This document shows positions 1 through 11,800 of a stretch of 64,000 nucleotides of DNA, piece by piece. Made by a program: the position numbers and the translations under genes. Positions within the stretch are counted from its first letter, which is position 1. Each line of letters starts with the position of its first letter. The DNA is taken from positions 91,180,469 to 91,244,468 of the forward strand of contig JAQMRL010000003.1 in assembly GCA_035578175.1 (NCBI GenBank), written 5' to 3'. Below the pieces are notes generated by a model. The model was not told the DNA's origin, made no database searches, and saw only the letters and a list, made by a program, of their open reading frames with translations. This DNA is from Catonia carolina (lineage: Eukaryota; Arthropoda; Insecta; Hemiptera; Achilidae).

Positions 1-1000
1 CCTTAAACAACTTGAATACACTTTAGAATTACTCAGTATATTCCCACCTCTAATAAAAAATATTCTGAGTACTCGGTACACATACAGATATCTTAAGGGA
101 AGGATGTCTAATTGTTTAAAAATTCCAATGGTATGCTCGGTTTTCAGTGCACAAACCGTTATTCTTTTAACTTTCTTTTGTCCTATGGTTAGAGATTCAA
201 TATTAGAGAAATAAATATCTCCCCAACATGTTATACGGTATTGGAGCTTACTTTGGACAATTGAAAAATATTTAACTGTTACCAAAGACCGAACACACAA
301 AAAACTTAAGATTTTAGTTTAATCAAGTAACCATTTTGGATAACACATTCACTGCTATGTGGCACATACTAACCCAAATGTTAGATTATTAATTCTACTA
401 CCAACTTTCTTTTTCTTTGCAGATGTTTTATGTGTTATGGCTCTAATTATCCCAGACAGTGGTGTGCTGTTGTGCTAAATGTTCATGCCTCTGATACCAC
501 TCTATGCAGATAGACATTATCTTGAAACACTCCTTTTATAACCCATTCGTAGGTGATACATAAATCACATACTACTAGAACACAAATGGTCATAATTTTT
601 AGGATACACTTTCCTATTGCTAGCCATAAAACTTCTGGGGATGTTTTTAAGGATGTCGGGTTTACGGTACCTCTCTATGCTATCAAGAGAACTACTGTGC
701 ATTTACTAGATTTTCGCTTTTGGTGTTATCTACCAACAGTTTCTTAAACCAGTATCATAATTTTTACGAGCATTTGTATTCCTGTTGCTATGATTCCAAG
801 ATCAATTCTGAAATAATTTATTATTAAAACACCTCAAATATGTGGTGTTGTATTATAAATCAAATTAAATGTTCTGTAACAACTCTTGAAACCACAAAAC
901 TTGTAGTTGGTTTCAGTGTGTGTTATATGGAATGCAAGAACAAACAGCCACCAATTAATTTTTTTATCCCTAATTTTTGTATGCTGCAATATGTTCAATA
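1..1000. other. AT-rich flank without a recognisable gene
   Basis: Short open frames occur on both strands, but none has a recognisable motif, splice context or family resemblance. I read them as chance frames in AT-rich DNA downstream of the ferritin heavy-chain gene. Confidence 0.6.
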
Positions 1001-1010
1001 TAAGAACAAT

Positions 1011-1290
1011 AAGCAACCCTACGACCCAATCAGATAAGGACGATATGTACGGCTTTTAAATGAGGTGCAGTCTTGTACAGACTCAGGCTGGCCATTCCTG
1101 AATGAATATGATTAACCACAACCATCAAAAAGTACACTGGTAACCACTGTCTAGTATTCCAATCGGTATAAAATAATTTCATTTAGTAGGATTTAAACCC
1201 AAAACCCTTACCTCCAAAAATCAGCTGTTAAACAGCTGACTCACAGCAACGACTTTACCAATAGATCAACCTGGTCAGTTTTAGAAAATA
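1011..1290 (-). mobile_element. tRNA-derived SINE, family B
   Basis: On the minus strand a tRNA-like head (A-box-like ATCTATTGGTAAAG, B-box-like GGGTTTAAATCC) is followed by a body shared with 13441-13615. Shared stretches on the plus strand include agcaaccctac, cagactgaggc/cagactcaggc, accatcaaa-gtacac and cattgtctagta. The pairing of a Pol III-type head with a repeated body defines a SINE. There is no coding capacity. The exact ends and any target duplication are not clear. Confidence 0.6.
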
Positions 1291-1374
1291 ATATCTTATA
1301 AAATTAAACGAGGAACTTATAGAACCATGTAGTGCTAGTAGTTATGAACGTAGTGATTAGCGAAACTTATGAAA

Positions 1375-1510
1375 TAATGGTTAGCCAGAATCCCGGGTTC
1401 GATTCCCAGTCAGGTCTGGCATTTTTTCATCACTCATTTTATATACCCTCATTCTTCACCATCTGCATTAGCAGAAATTGCAGTCAGATGTAAAACAAAA
1501 AAAACTCATA
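1375..1510 (+). mobile_element. tRNA-derived SINE, family A (5'-truncated)
   Basis: The copy carries a B box (GGTTCGATTCC at 1396-1406), then the family tail: ctggcattttttcat, a stretch like ccatctgcattagcag, and an A-rich 3' end. The same order occurs in the complete copy at 30571-30755 and in part on the minus strand at 60705-60801. The A-box half is degraded. Confidence 0.65.
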
Positions 1511-1906
1511 TGTCTCTCAAAAAAGAGAAGGATGACTACGACTTCTGCATTTTAATGTAATAAGGAATTTTGTAAAGAATCTGGGCATCAACGAGCACTA
1601 GCTGTTATAAAAAATAATTGTGTACATATTTCTTTAAACTACATTTGACTGAATTAGCTGTTTAATTGTTCAGTACTTTAAAATAATAGACTTTGTATTG
1701 TATCATAAGAACTTACACTGTATTTTATGTGTATGCAAGTTTAACTTTTTTCTTACGTGTTGTTTGTTAGTCTAGTACTTGTATAAATAATAAATCATAA
1801 AACAAAACAAAGATGTTAAATATGTTTCAATTAAGGTTGTTTAACCATTGTATTTTACTAAAAATACACAAAAAATAATAAATTTTAAGAAAAATATAAA
1901 TAAACT

Positions 1907-2397
1907 AGTAATCAATTAAATTCATGTGGAATTTATAAAATTAAATGTAATGAATGTAATGAAATATATATAGGTAAAACCACCAGATCTTTTAAAAAAC
2001 GGTTTGCAGAACACTATTCAAACTATAAAAAAGGAAACCGAAAATTCCCCAATGTTTTTTGTTTTTTGTTGAAATTGCTAAAATTAATATTATAAAAGTT
2101 ATTAGTCTTAAGATTATTTTTGAGTTTTTGGTTTCGAATTTTTCATTTGATGCAATTCTTGATATGTATATGAATATAATTATTATTCCCCCGATATCTG
2201 AACACATGATCAAAAATAAACATACTATGTCAAGTACAAAAAATAATCTAGAAATATTAGAAATAAATAACAGACAAAAAGAAATTGAAATTTTGGAAAA
2301 ATATTATATTTATAAATACAGTAACAGGGAAAAATTAATGAACACACAGATTGAATATGACAATCAACTGATTAAGTTCGCAAGACTGTTTTAGATA
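1907..2397 (+). pseudogene. Penelope-like element relic with GIY-YIG endonuclease
   Basis: From 1925 the frame reads CGIYKIKCNECNEIYIGKT and continues with RSFKKRFAEHY. This is the GIY-YIG nuclease signature of Penelope-like retroelements, including the paired cysteines before the YIG. The C-terminal part resumes near 2193 (SEHMIKNKHT, then LEILEINNRQKEIEILEKYYIYK), typical of the helical end of this endonuclease. About 135 bp of unrelated AT-rich DNA separates the halves, with attcccc at 2044-2050 and again at 2185-2191, a possible target duplication. The halves are also out of frame. The reverse transcriptase part is absent. It is a dead fragment and the source family for the hammerhead-bearing foldbacks elsewhere in the window is plausibly related. 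Confidence 0.75.
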
Positions 2398-2399
2398 TA

Positions 2400-3600
2400 A
2401 GAATCTACTATTCCTTATCTACCATGATAGGAGTAGGAAGTTTTAAATTTTGATGTGAAAAACATTTTTAAAGAATATAATTTACTGAAAATGTGTACAA
2501 GATACATGAAAGTGCTACAAACAATGGTAGACCTAAATGTTTTCTGTTACCATATTCTGGTGGTTAGAAATATATATTTCAATTTCAAATAAACTAGTAT
2601 ACACTGCAGTAATTAACTAATTGCCATAATTTTTATGAGTGTTTCTGTTAATAGTTAATACATGTTTGTGTTCTAAGGTTAAAGAAAATACTAATGGATA
2701 TGGCACAATAGGCAACATACTTAGATTCATTAATATTTTTGTCGAATCTGTAAGCATCATTAATCGCCTATCTAGTATTAAAGAAGAAAGTGTATGTTAC
2801 ACCATTACACATTGAGCAAAGAGGTGACAATCATGGTTGTACCATCAAGCCAGCACAACATATTTCATATTAATTCAGCAACTCATCAGCTTAATAAATG
2901 TTTTTATATGTTTTAATGTGTGTTGTCTAGTTACCTAAAAATTTTATTCTATTCATAATTTACACTTCAATGTCCAAATGGACACTCCGAAATTCCTGGT
3001 AACATCTAACAGGATAACCTTCACTATAGCAGTTGCAGGATCAGTCTTAATGCCCGTAAAACATCAAGTAATACTGTCAATATGCCATACTTTGAAGCTC
3101 TAACCATTTCCCCTGCATTCTAAATCAGTACTTTACTCTTTAATCGACCTGTTCAGATCTTCATAACTGATTAAAAACTAACTGTACCTTAATGAAATGT
3201 TTACTAGTTGTGCTTAACACATTGATAAATTGAGTCAACATATATTTACTCATCATTTGCAGTACTACATTTTTTTCAACCTTTATAAATAAATAAAAAA
3301 ATTTGATTAGTTATGCACAAGATTTAGCGACCACATCAAATTTTAACACTTCCCTGCTGACTAAACAAATGGTGCGTGTCCTGGCTATTTCATTGTATAG
3401 TACTGACCACATACCTGGTGCACGATTAAATGCTTCTACTTACAAAAAAAACTTAGCACAGGAGTTACATATTGTTTCAATAGTTCAGTTGTGAAAATGT
3501 TAACTGAGTTAACACTCAATACATTTTAAACCAAATAAACTGAGTTACTTACATGTTTAAACCCAAATTATTTCTATATTTACACACTTACTCACTTAGA
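2400..3600. other. AT-rich spacer
   Basis: No coding exon, RNA gene or repeat family was recognised here. The open frame at 3303-3494 shows no known motif. Confidence 0.5.
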
Positions 3601-3639
3601 ATAAGGTAACACCTTAGAATGACCAGGAAGGCTGGTCTA

Positions 3640-4070
3640 CGAGAAGCAGAGAAATTGAAAGAAAGATCCTCTGCAAGATAATGGGTTCGAAGATAGTTAT
3701 CAGACAGTGTACATTATGAGGTTGAAAAGAACTGTACAAAAAAATGAACGATTAATGGAAAGTGTTAGAAAAAGAAGACTTAAATTCTATGGACACCTGC
3801 AAAGAACAGAATATGACAACTGGTTGAGAAAACAAATTTTTTAGACACTAAACAATAGACCTAAGGTGTTGGTTAAATGGCTAGAAGAAGTCAGAAAGGA
3901 TATTGAGAAATAAACCGAGACAACTTAATGAACCGAACCAAATTCAGACAAATAATTATGAACTTTAAGAGGTTCCTTGAAGAGCAAAAAAAACATTGAG
4001 TGGAGAGATGAAAGGAGAAAAGCCTACAGTGAGCGAATGCTGAGAATGTGGGCTGCAAAGAGCTTATAGA
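3640..4070 (+). pseudogene. LINE reverse-transcriptase C-terminal relic
   Basis: The translation contains RRLKFYGHLQRTE, followed after a stop by VKWLEEVRKDIEK and a tail ending in an arginine-rich stretch and RMLRMWAAKS in a shifted frame. The order (R-R-L-x-F-x-G-H, then a W-x-E-x-V-x-K-D segment) is that of the region downstream of the polymerase domain in many insect non-LTR retrotransposons. Stops and frameshifts are present. The fragment at 18350-18600 belongs to the same family, as shared sequence around the R-K-D-I-E-K segment and the cysteine-less end shows. Confidence 0.6.
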
Positions 4071-4589
4071 ACCATCTTAAGTCACCTCACGTGATCTCAA
4101 ATTGGCCTATTTGAGAGGAAGCTAGCTCACTGATAAATAAAATTGTTATTACACCGCTATATTTGTTTGTATTACTTGCTCACTTTTTCTGCATGTGATA
4201 ACCTTAAAACCAGCTTCCAAAAATTTTTTTTAATGCTATGAACTCTATAAACTGCCTGTATATTCTAATAGACAGTAATTAATTTGTAAATAAATCGAAG
4301 TGTTGGCTGCATAGGCTATTTAAGTTGAACAGGTTTTTAAGTTCTATAGTTTAGTATCAAATCTGAAGGAGACCAATAAACAATTTTCTATGGATTAGTA
4401 TGAACTAAGGTGAAAAGGTGTAAGGCATCATTTAGCACCAGTTTGTTAAATCTGTACCATTGTAAAAATACAACTGTACAAACAATGGAAGTTATGGTAA
4501 TTCCTAATTACTAAAACTTCCATTACTCAGTAACAACCCATTAAATAATTCCTGGGAAAAACCCCCATTATTAGAATAAGTTACATTAG

Positions 4590-5200
4590 AATAGAAGTTA
4601 GTTAGTTAGGTTGTACACATAGCTAACAGTCAACCATCTGATATTCATTAGGCCAGTGTATTTCTCCCTCTGTGTTTTTTGGCCTTTCTTCCAACTACCA
4701 ACTTTCAGCCAATCACTGGGGTGGTTCTCCTTCCCGTTGGTCCTCCAGGTTTGTTGAACAGTTGGTGGGAGAGGGAGACTTGTTAACCAGAGGTTTCCTG
4801 GTTCGGACCCAGGAAATTTAAAATCAGATCCCTTGGGACTTAAGAGTGGAACAGAGGAATTTATTAAGAAGGGCAGTTTTTGAAGCAGTGAGTAGGAGAT
4901 CGAGGAGTGACCAAGAGAACGAGAAGAAGAAGAAAGGGGACAAATATTTGAGGTAAATTCATTTCGTATTTATTAAGGGTTTGTCAAGTTTTTTGTTTTT
5001 GTATTAAAGTTACGGCAGAGTAAAGGTTGGCTATATTTTTAAATAGGTTAAGGATTATTTTGTTAGTGGTTAGTCAATTTAGTTAGTAGTTGATTCATTA
5101 AATATTTAGTTTAAAGTAAGGAGATATAGTCTTATTTATTTATTTTTCTCAAGCTCTGCTGACAGAGCTGTCGCCTTGCAACTTTTTTATTATTTTTTTA
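4590..5200. other. Unclassified moderately GC-rich stretch downstream of the heavy-chain gene
   Basis: The stretch is richer in G and C than its surroundings. It contains a hairpin-like TTTCCTGG-TTCGGA-CCCAGGAAA near 4793-4816 and a purine-rich run around 4896-4940. No reading frame with a known domain was seen. It could be an old repeat or part of an untranslated exon of an unseen gene. Confidence 0.3.
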
Positions 5201-5289
5201 GTTCATATTCAAGTTTTTGACCACCAGTAAAGTTAAAGGTGGTACAAATGGCACCCTTATTATAGTATAGCACAACAGAACAGCTCTTT

Positions 5290-5295
5290 TTTATT
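5290..5295 (-). terminator. Candidate poly(A) signal of ferritin heavy chain
   Basis: AATAAA on the minus strand, about 360 bp past the stop codon at 5658-5660. No closer AATAAA was seen; nearer ATTAAA variants exist around 5359 and 5583, so the true cleavage site is uncertain. Confidence 0.35.
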
Positions 5296-5657
5296 CAGTA
5301 GCGGACATGGTAAAGGGAAGAAAAAAAATCATAGACAAAAATAAGAAACATTTTTTTTTTTAATTCTGTAGTTCAACATTTACATACATAAGTTGTTACA
5401 ATAAAAAAGTTAATTGAAAAGTTTATACATGCATTCACATAATCCTAATAATATCTTGATCTTGAGTACTTGAGTATAAAATTGAAGTTGATTGTGCTGA
5501 ATATAAGGTACATTTTCTGTACACAAACTACTTTAAATTGTTTCTTATTATCTAATAGCATCTAATTGTCGTACTTAACATTACTTTAATTCAGTTGCTT
5601 CAAAACAAAAAACTATATACAATTTGTTCATTATGGCACTTAGTTTAACAACTTAAT

Positions 5658-5819
5658 TTACAAATTAACACCCAAAAGTTTCTTATCGAATATAAATTCT
5701 CCAAGGTTCTTATGACTATCCTTTTCGATCAATTTGCTCAAAGTGAATATCTTTCCAGCCAATTCTCTTTGACCTTTGTATTGTTCTTCTAAATATTCAG
5801 CTGTTAACCAATCTGTAAT
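5658..5819 (-). CDS. Fer1HCH: Ferritin heavy chain coding exon 5 (last)
   Basis: It encodes residues 201-253, starting ITDWLTAEYLEEQ and ending LLGVNL, then TAA. It holds the Q213 ligand in YLEEQ and the fifth helix. The acceptor is TTGATTACAG|ATT. A repeated ATTACAG just inside the exon gives an alternative acceptor 7 nt further in, but that choice breaks the frame, so the outer one is used. Confidence 0.93.
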   Translation of the reverse strand: MTDWLTAEYLEEQYKGQRELAGKIFTLSKLIEKDSHKNLGEFIFDKKLLGVNL

Positions 5820-8800
5820 CTGTAATCAAAACAGAAAGGAAAAATATTAAAATGAATCACACAAAATCATCCTGACATTAAAAAAATGTAAAGTACAATC
5901 ACCTTGTGAAAATGTTTTCTTTTGGTTTTAAAATGAAGACAGACTAAAATAATAGCATTCACAAGTTACTTTTCATTTGATTTTTAAAAAAATCCCCGGC
6001 AAAAAATTGGAATATTTAATATTTTAATGGTATAGTTTCAACCACTGTCATTAATACGGCCAGAAAAATTTACGCATTTTACAGAAATCTTAAATTTAAC
6101 AATAAAATTTTAAGATTTATGGTTGAAAGAATACATGAGTGTACCAATGCGCATGTTGCTGTTACGTCACTGCAGACATCTTCCTCATCCCACCGAAACA
6201 GAACATAAAGTGACTGACATTCATTCGATGTTCACATTGTTCAGTCTTTTTCAATGGTGCTGAATTGTAGTCGTGTTCATGAATATTTATCAGCTCTTTT
6301 AAATATTTAATGTAATTCCAATCACAGGTGACATAGTATACATTATTAGTTACTGTATCTAACCTAAAAATGACTGCATCTGCAATATTTGGTTGTAACA
6401 CAATTGTCAAAAGCAGGCAGGCAGAGACGGAAGGATATTATTTACATGAGTGATGTAATAGTGTGGATTGGACCAAATTGAGTAGCAGGATATGCACACC
6501 CATGTAGTTTTTCCACATGGATTAAGATATCTGACTTATATATTTGAGTGTCATGAGAACTAGGGTACAAAAATAATCAATCAATAATTATATTATACTG
6601 CAAAGTGAAAGGTCTAGAGTTCAATTCCTGGCAAGAATCTGGAATTATAACACATTGCAACCAAATATTCTATAACTAATGATTAAGTTGTCGATGTGAC
6701 TTCAAAAAGTAAACATAAATTAATTTCCTCCAAAATATTATAATAAAAACAAATATAAATATGAGGTATATTTTTAAAGTAAGTACAGTTTTGAAATAAA
6801 AAGAAAACAAGTACACTTTTTTTAATAATTTTTTTTTCACATAAAGCTTGTACTTTAATCTACTTTCCTACGTAATTTCCACCAATATTAAGGCACTTAT
6901 CGTACAATACAACTAGCTTTTGAACAACATCCTCATAGAAATTTTCCGCCAGATTAGATAACTACTGGAACATGGTTGTTTTGACATCTTCATCGTCATT
7001 GTGGTGCTGACCACCCAGATGAATTTTCAAAAGCAGGAAACTCATTAGATAACGACAAAATTGTAAACCATCTGATTTATCTCACTTTTTCATCACCTTT
7101 CTACACCAAGTTGTCAATAATGATTGAAGGTCACTCACTTCATTCCTCATCAAGCACATTCGTACAACCATCTTTAAAAGCTCTCTTCCATTTCCGTACC
7201 ATCACATCGCTCGTAATGTTTTTTCCATAAACTTTACTGATCTGACGATGGATTTCCAGCAATTTCAAGTCGTTAGCACTAAGAAAACAAATCATGGCGC
7301 GTATTTCACACTTAGGCAGGAATCTCAAGCGGAGGAGACATTTCAAATACTCACAACAAACGTAAACAACATGATCGAATGATTCTGTAATGGTGTCTGT
7401 GGCTTACCAATAGATAGCAGTACACAGCACGCATCTGTGGCTTACCAATAGATAGCAGTACACAGCACGCATGCGCTAAATACCGACTGCAGCACTAACA
7501 GAATTTCAAAATGGTACTAACTTTAAAAATACGCCTCATATTAGTAAAGATTGTAAATGGAAAACATGCTGACAAGGAAAGTTTGAGTTAAAAGTCTGCA
7601 CATGATTTATTCAGATTACAATGTGTAGAAATACGAAGAGATGAACGAAATGAGATGATACTATATTAACTGCAGTATAAAAAATTAAACACAAAAGTGC
7701 TGAGAAGTGATTACCAACCCGGAAAAACGTGGTTATCAAGAGGTTTAACAGACATTTATTTTAACCTCTTTTAAACAAAAAATAAGGCAAGCAGACAATG
7801 CTTTTATCAGAACCGGAACTACGGAAACTGGCAAATTATCAATCCTTTAGGGAATAAACATTTCTGATAAAAAAAAAAACAATCAATACATACTCGCCCA
7901 TCATGTTTCAATATATGGACAAACCTTGACATAAAAGCAAGGACATTTCAAACAATTAAAAAAACTTCTTAAATCCATGTGAAATTTTTTAGTCGCTCTA
8001 AATTTCAAAGTTCAAGTTTAAAAGCTTATTTTATACGAAAACAGATTACTTCTACTTAAAAATTATAAAAATTAACACACTTAATGACATGTTTTTTTTA
8101 TTCTAAAAAATAACTAAATGAAAATTCTGTTAACTAATAATGATTGATTACATATACTGATTACAAAGCATAATACCAAAGATAATGGACTAAATTTAAG
8201 AAAAAATAAAATATTAGAAAAACACTTATAATTTTATTCATGATAACTCCTGTCAGACAAAACCTTTAACTTATCAATAATTTAAGAAAAATAAGAAAAC
8301 AGAACATGCAAATATTTCTTTTATAAAAAAATAAATATAATGTAAGATAAAATTGAAAGCAGATGTCTACACGAAATCTAAAGTGTTTTTAAAAGTTTTT
8401 TACAAAAATTACATAATATTGTACTTTGATCACGTACATCAATTACTTTATTTAGATGGTAAACCGTTTGTAAGAGAAATGTCAATAAAAGTACATTAAA
8501 TATTTATACAGAAATGATATTGAAACAAGTAAATTTATAAAAACTGTACATTTAACTTAAATGTTTGCTTCGTATTTCAAAATCAACATTTGATATCAGT
8601 AAAGATTTCTAAAAAAAAACACCTCGCATAACTAAATAAATATTGATTTGTTATTTAAAAACAACTAATATTACTACTTTTAATATTTTACAAATCAACT
8701 AAGAAGACTAACTATAATTATTTAAAGATAATTTATAAATTTTCATAATTGATATCCACGTGTACTTAAGTTCTATTTTTTATATTATTAAGTACGCTTA

Positions 8801-11800
8801 GATCTCAATGACTCTCAATTCAATTTTAAAAATAATTTTTACCACTCAACAAATAAAACAGTATCAATAAAATAATTAAGAGAGCAAAACTTTGTTTTAA
8901 TTATGAATAAAAAGTCGGAAACGTTTTCTTTCGAACTTTCACTTAAAAGTACTCCATTTCACTAAACTTGTTAAATTATACAATACCAATTTATAAAAAT
9001 ATACACACGTCGTTTAAAATAAATGTTTATACTTGACACGCCCACAAACACTAAAAAATTTAAATTTCAATATATTTTATTACCCCTCTCTAGTCATATA
9101 ATTTAGGAATCGACTCCCCATTCCATTCGTATTTATTTCAATGAGTTTTTGTTTACTTTCACATTATGTTACTTACTATCTCTTATTTCTAAATATTGAC
9201 CTTTTTCCATCTCAACCCTATCGAACATAACTGTACGAAAATGTAAATTATTGAATAATATTAAACAAATCATTAACTACAATGTAACAAATACTATCTA
9301 CAAAGATAAAACACTACATCCAACATAATTGTTGGATATTTTTTCACTTTCAAACTACAAAATACAATGAAAAGATTTTGCTAACTAGGAATATACCAGC
9401 ATCCAACTGTAAAGATAATTAAAAACTCAAATATGTTAGATCAGCTAACAAAAGCAAAATGATGCCCGACCAACAACTAGGATGCTTTCATTATGTTAAG
9501 ATACTTATGTTAAGTTAAATTTAACTGATTAGTGTTCATAAAACAATTTTTTTAAATCCTCTAAAACTTGTAGGATTTTGGACGATTGCAGTTGTTCGAT
9601 GTTTAAGTCTAAAAGTGTTAAGTTGAATAAACAGACTACGCATATTAAATTACTTTTCTTACTTTTCCCATATGGCAAGGATGCCCAATATCACCAATTT
9701 TATTTAACATAATATGTAGACGAATTTATATACAGGTGGCAGCGACAAGTTAACGAGGGGATACCTCTTAGCTAAAGAATGTTCCTCAACTACTTGCTTT
9801 TTGCTGATGATACCATGTTAATTCAGTTTTCAGAAGGTAAACCGTAGAGAGCAGTGCATCAACTTCATCTCTTAAATAAACTATTTAATATGAAGATATC
9901 ATTTCAGAATTCGAAAGCGATGGCGTTTTGTGAAAAGTGGCCGATGGCTGATAAGGACCGAAATCGTTATTAATAATAAAATATTGGAACAGGTAGGAAA
10001 TTTTAAGTATTTAGGATGTGGCATAACCTATAATTATAATCAAGATGAGCAACAAAAGGATTTTTTTTGGTCATCAGTCTCTTGACTGGTTTGATGCAGT
10101 TCTCCAAGCTGTTGTATCTTGGGCAAGTCGTTTCATAACTACATACCTGTGTAACACCCTACATCTTTTGTAATTTGCTTTATATATTCAAACCTTTGCC
10201 TCTTCCTACAATTCACTCCCTCAGTATTATCCACCATTATTGATACACCAATACCTGGATGTATAAAGATATGCCCCACTAGCCTATATCACTATCCCTT
10301 CTTCTAGTAAGATGCTTCCATATACTCCTTTTTTCATCCACTTGCATAAGAACCTCTAAATTACTTATCTTGTCCACCCACCTAATCTTTAACATTTTTT
10401 TATAACACCACATTTCAAAAGCTTCTATCCTCTTCTTTCCTACAGCCCCTTCACCCATGTTTCACTCCAATATAATTCTACACTCCAAACAGTGTTTTAA
10501 GAAATTTTTCCTAATCTGTAAATCAATGTTTGTGGTCAGTAATTTTTTTTTATTTCAAAGGCTTTTCTAGCTTGAGCAATTCTACTTTTGATATCACTTG
10601 TGCTACTACCATCCTTTGTTATTTTACTCCGTAGATAGCAGAATTCCCCAACTTCCTGTATGTTTTCGTTGCCTACCTTTGAATTTCCAATCTTTTCTAA
10701 ACCACTCTTGCTGCTGCACTACACTTTTGTTTAGTTTTTATTAATTTTCATGAAGTAATCCTTTCTCATGATCTCATCCATACTATTTAAGATATCCTCT
10801 AGTTCTTTCTTTGTCTCGGCTAATACTACTACTATTACTACTATACTTATAACAAAAGGTATCCAGATTAAATACGATGTGTGGGGCAATACGACAAAGC
10901 CTGAAAGGCAAAGGAGGAAATTATACATAGATTAAGTTTTACAAGGTGATGGCCACACCAACACTGATGCGTGGAAGTGAAGCTTGGGAACTTAGAAAGA
11001 AAAAAAGTCAATAATTCAAGCAGCAAAAATGAGGTTTCTTAGACATGTTAAAGGATGTATGAAACAAGACCACATCAGGAATGAGGTGATAAGAGAGGCA
11101 AGACATACAAAAGACAATGGAGACCTCATTTATTTAGAATATCACAAGACAGGCTACCTTTGAATGCATGGCTTTATGAGCCGAGGTATAATAGAGGAAT
11201 GGGGAGACTGAGGAAGAGAAGGATGCTGGAACAGGCTCAATCACAGCCTAATCCATGATGGATGATGATGATGATGATGATGACAACTTTTCCAGTAATC
11301 AGTTCTCAAGCGTAAAATCATAAATTTAACTAGGCTAATAGATAACTTGTAAGTTTTTAAAACTAGTTCAGAAATTTTGTATTTTGGACTACATCCCATA
11401 TAATCCGAATTTGCATAGTTTCACTGTAATATCCTCACTAAATACTACTGATAATAATTTTACATTCTGCAGGAAGTTTTGCAGATGGAATACTTACATG
11501 ATAATCCTGAATATATCCAGTAACTCTGTTATTCTTCAATAATTCAATTGTTCTGTCATTATCACAAGCTTTGATCAATAATTTGATTGATTCAGTTACT
11601 TTCCTTTCTAAAGTTAGGGCATCGTGAAGTGCATCAAGTCCAGATGACCACTGAGTCTTCTCAATAGACTAAAAACAAAAAATAATCGTTAAATTTAAAT
11701 AGCCAAACTGATATGATTCCTTTAAATTACTTTACATGTTTTTTTTTAAATTAGAAGAATATCAATAAAGACATGTTTATTGATACATGTGACTTCTTAG

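Noticed and set aside
6595..6650. Additional tRNA-like SINE head (gagttcaattcctgg)
   Set aside because: Only a B-box-like word is present; too short to assign.
10731..10928. 65-codon hydrophobic minus-strand protein
   Set aside because: It crosses a LINE insertion boundary at 10850: half is LINE polymerase, half is antisense of another LINE.
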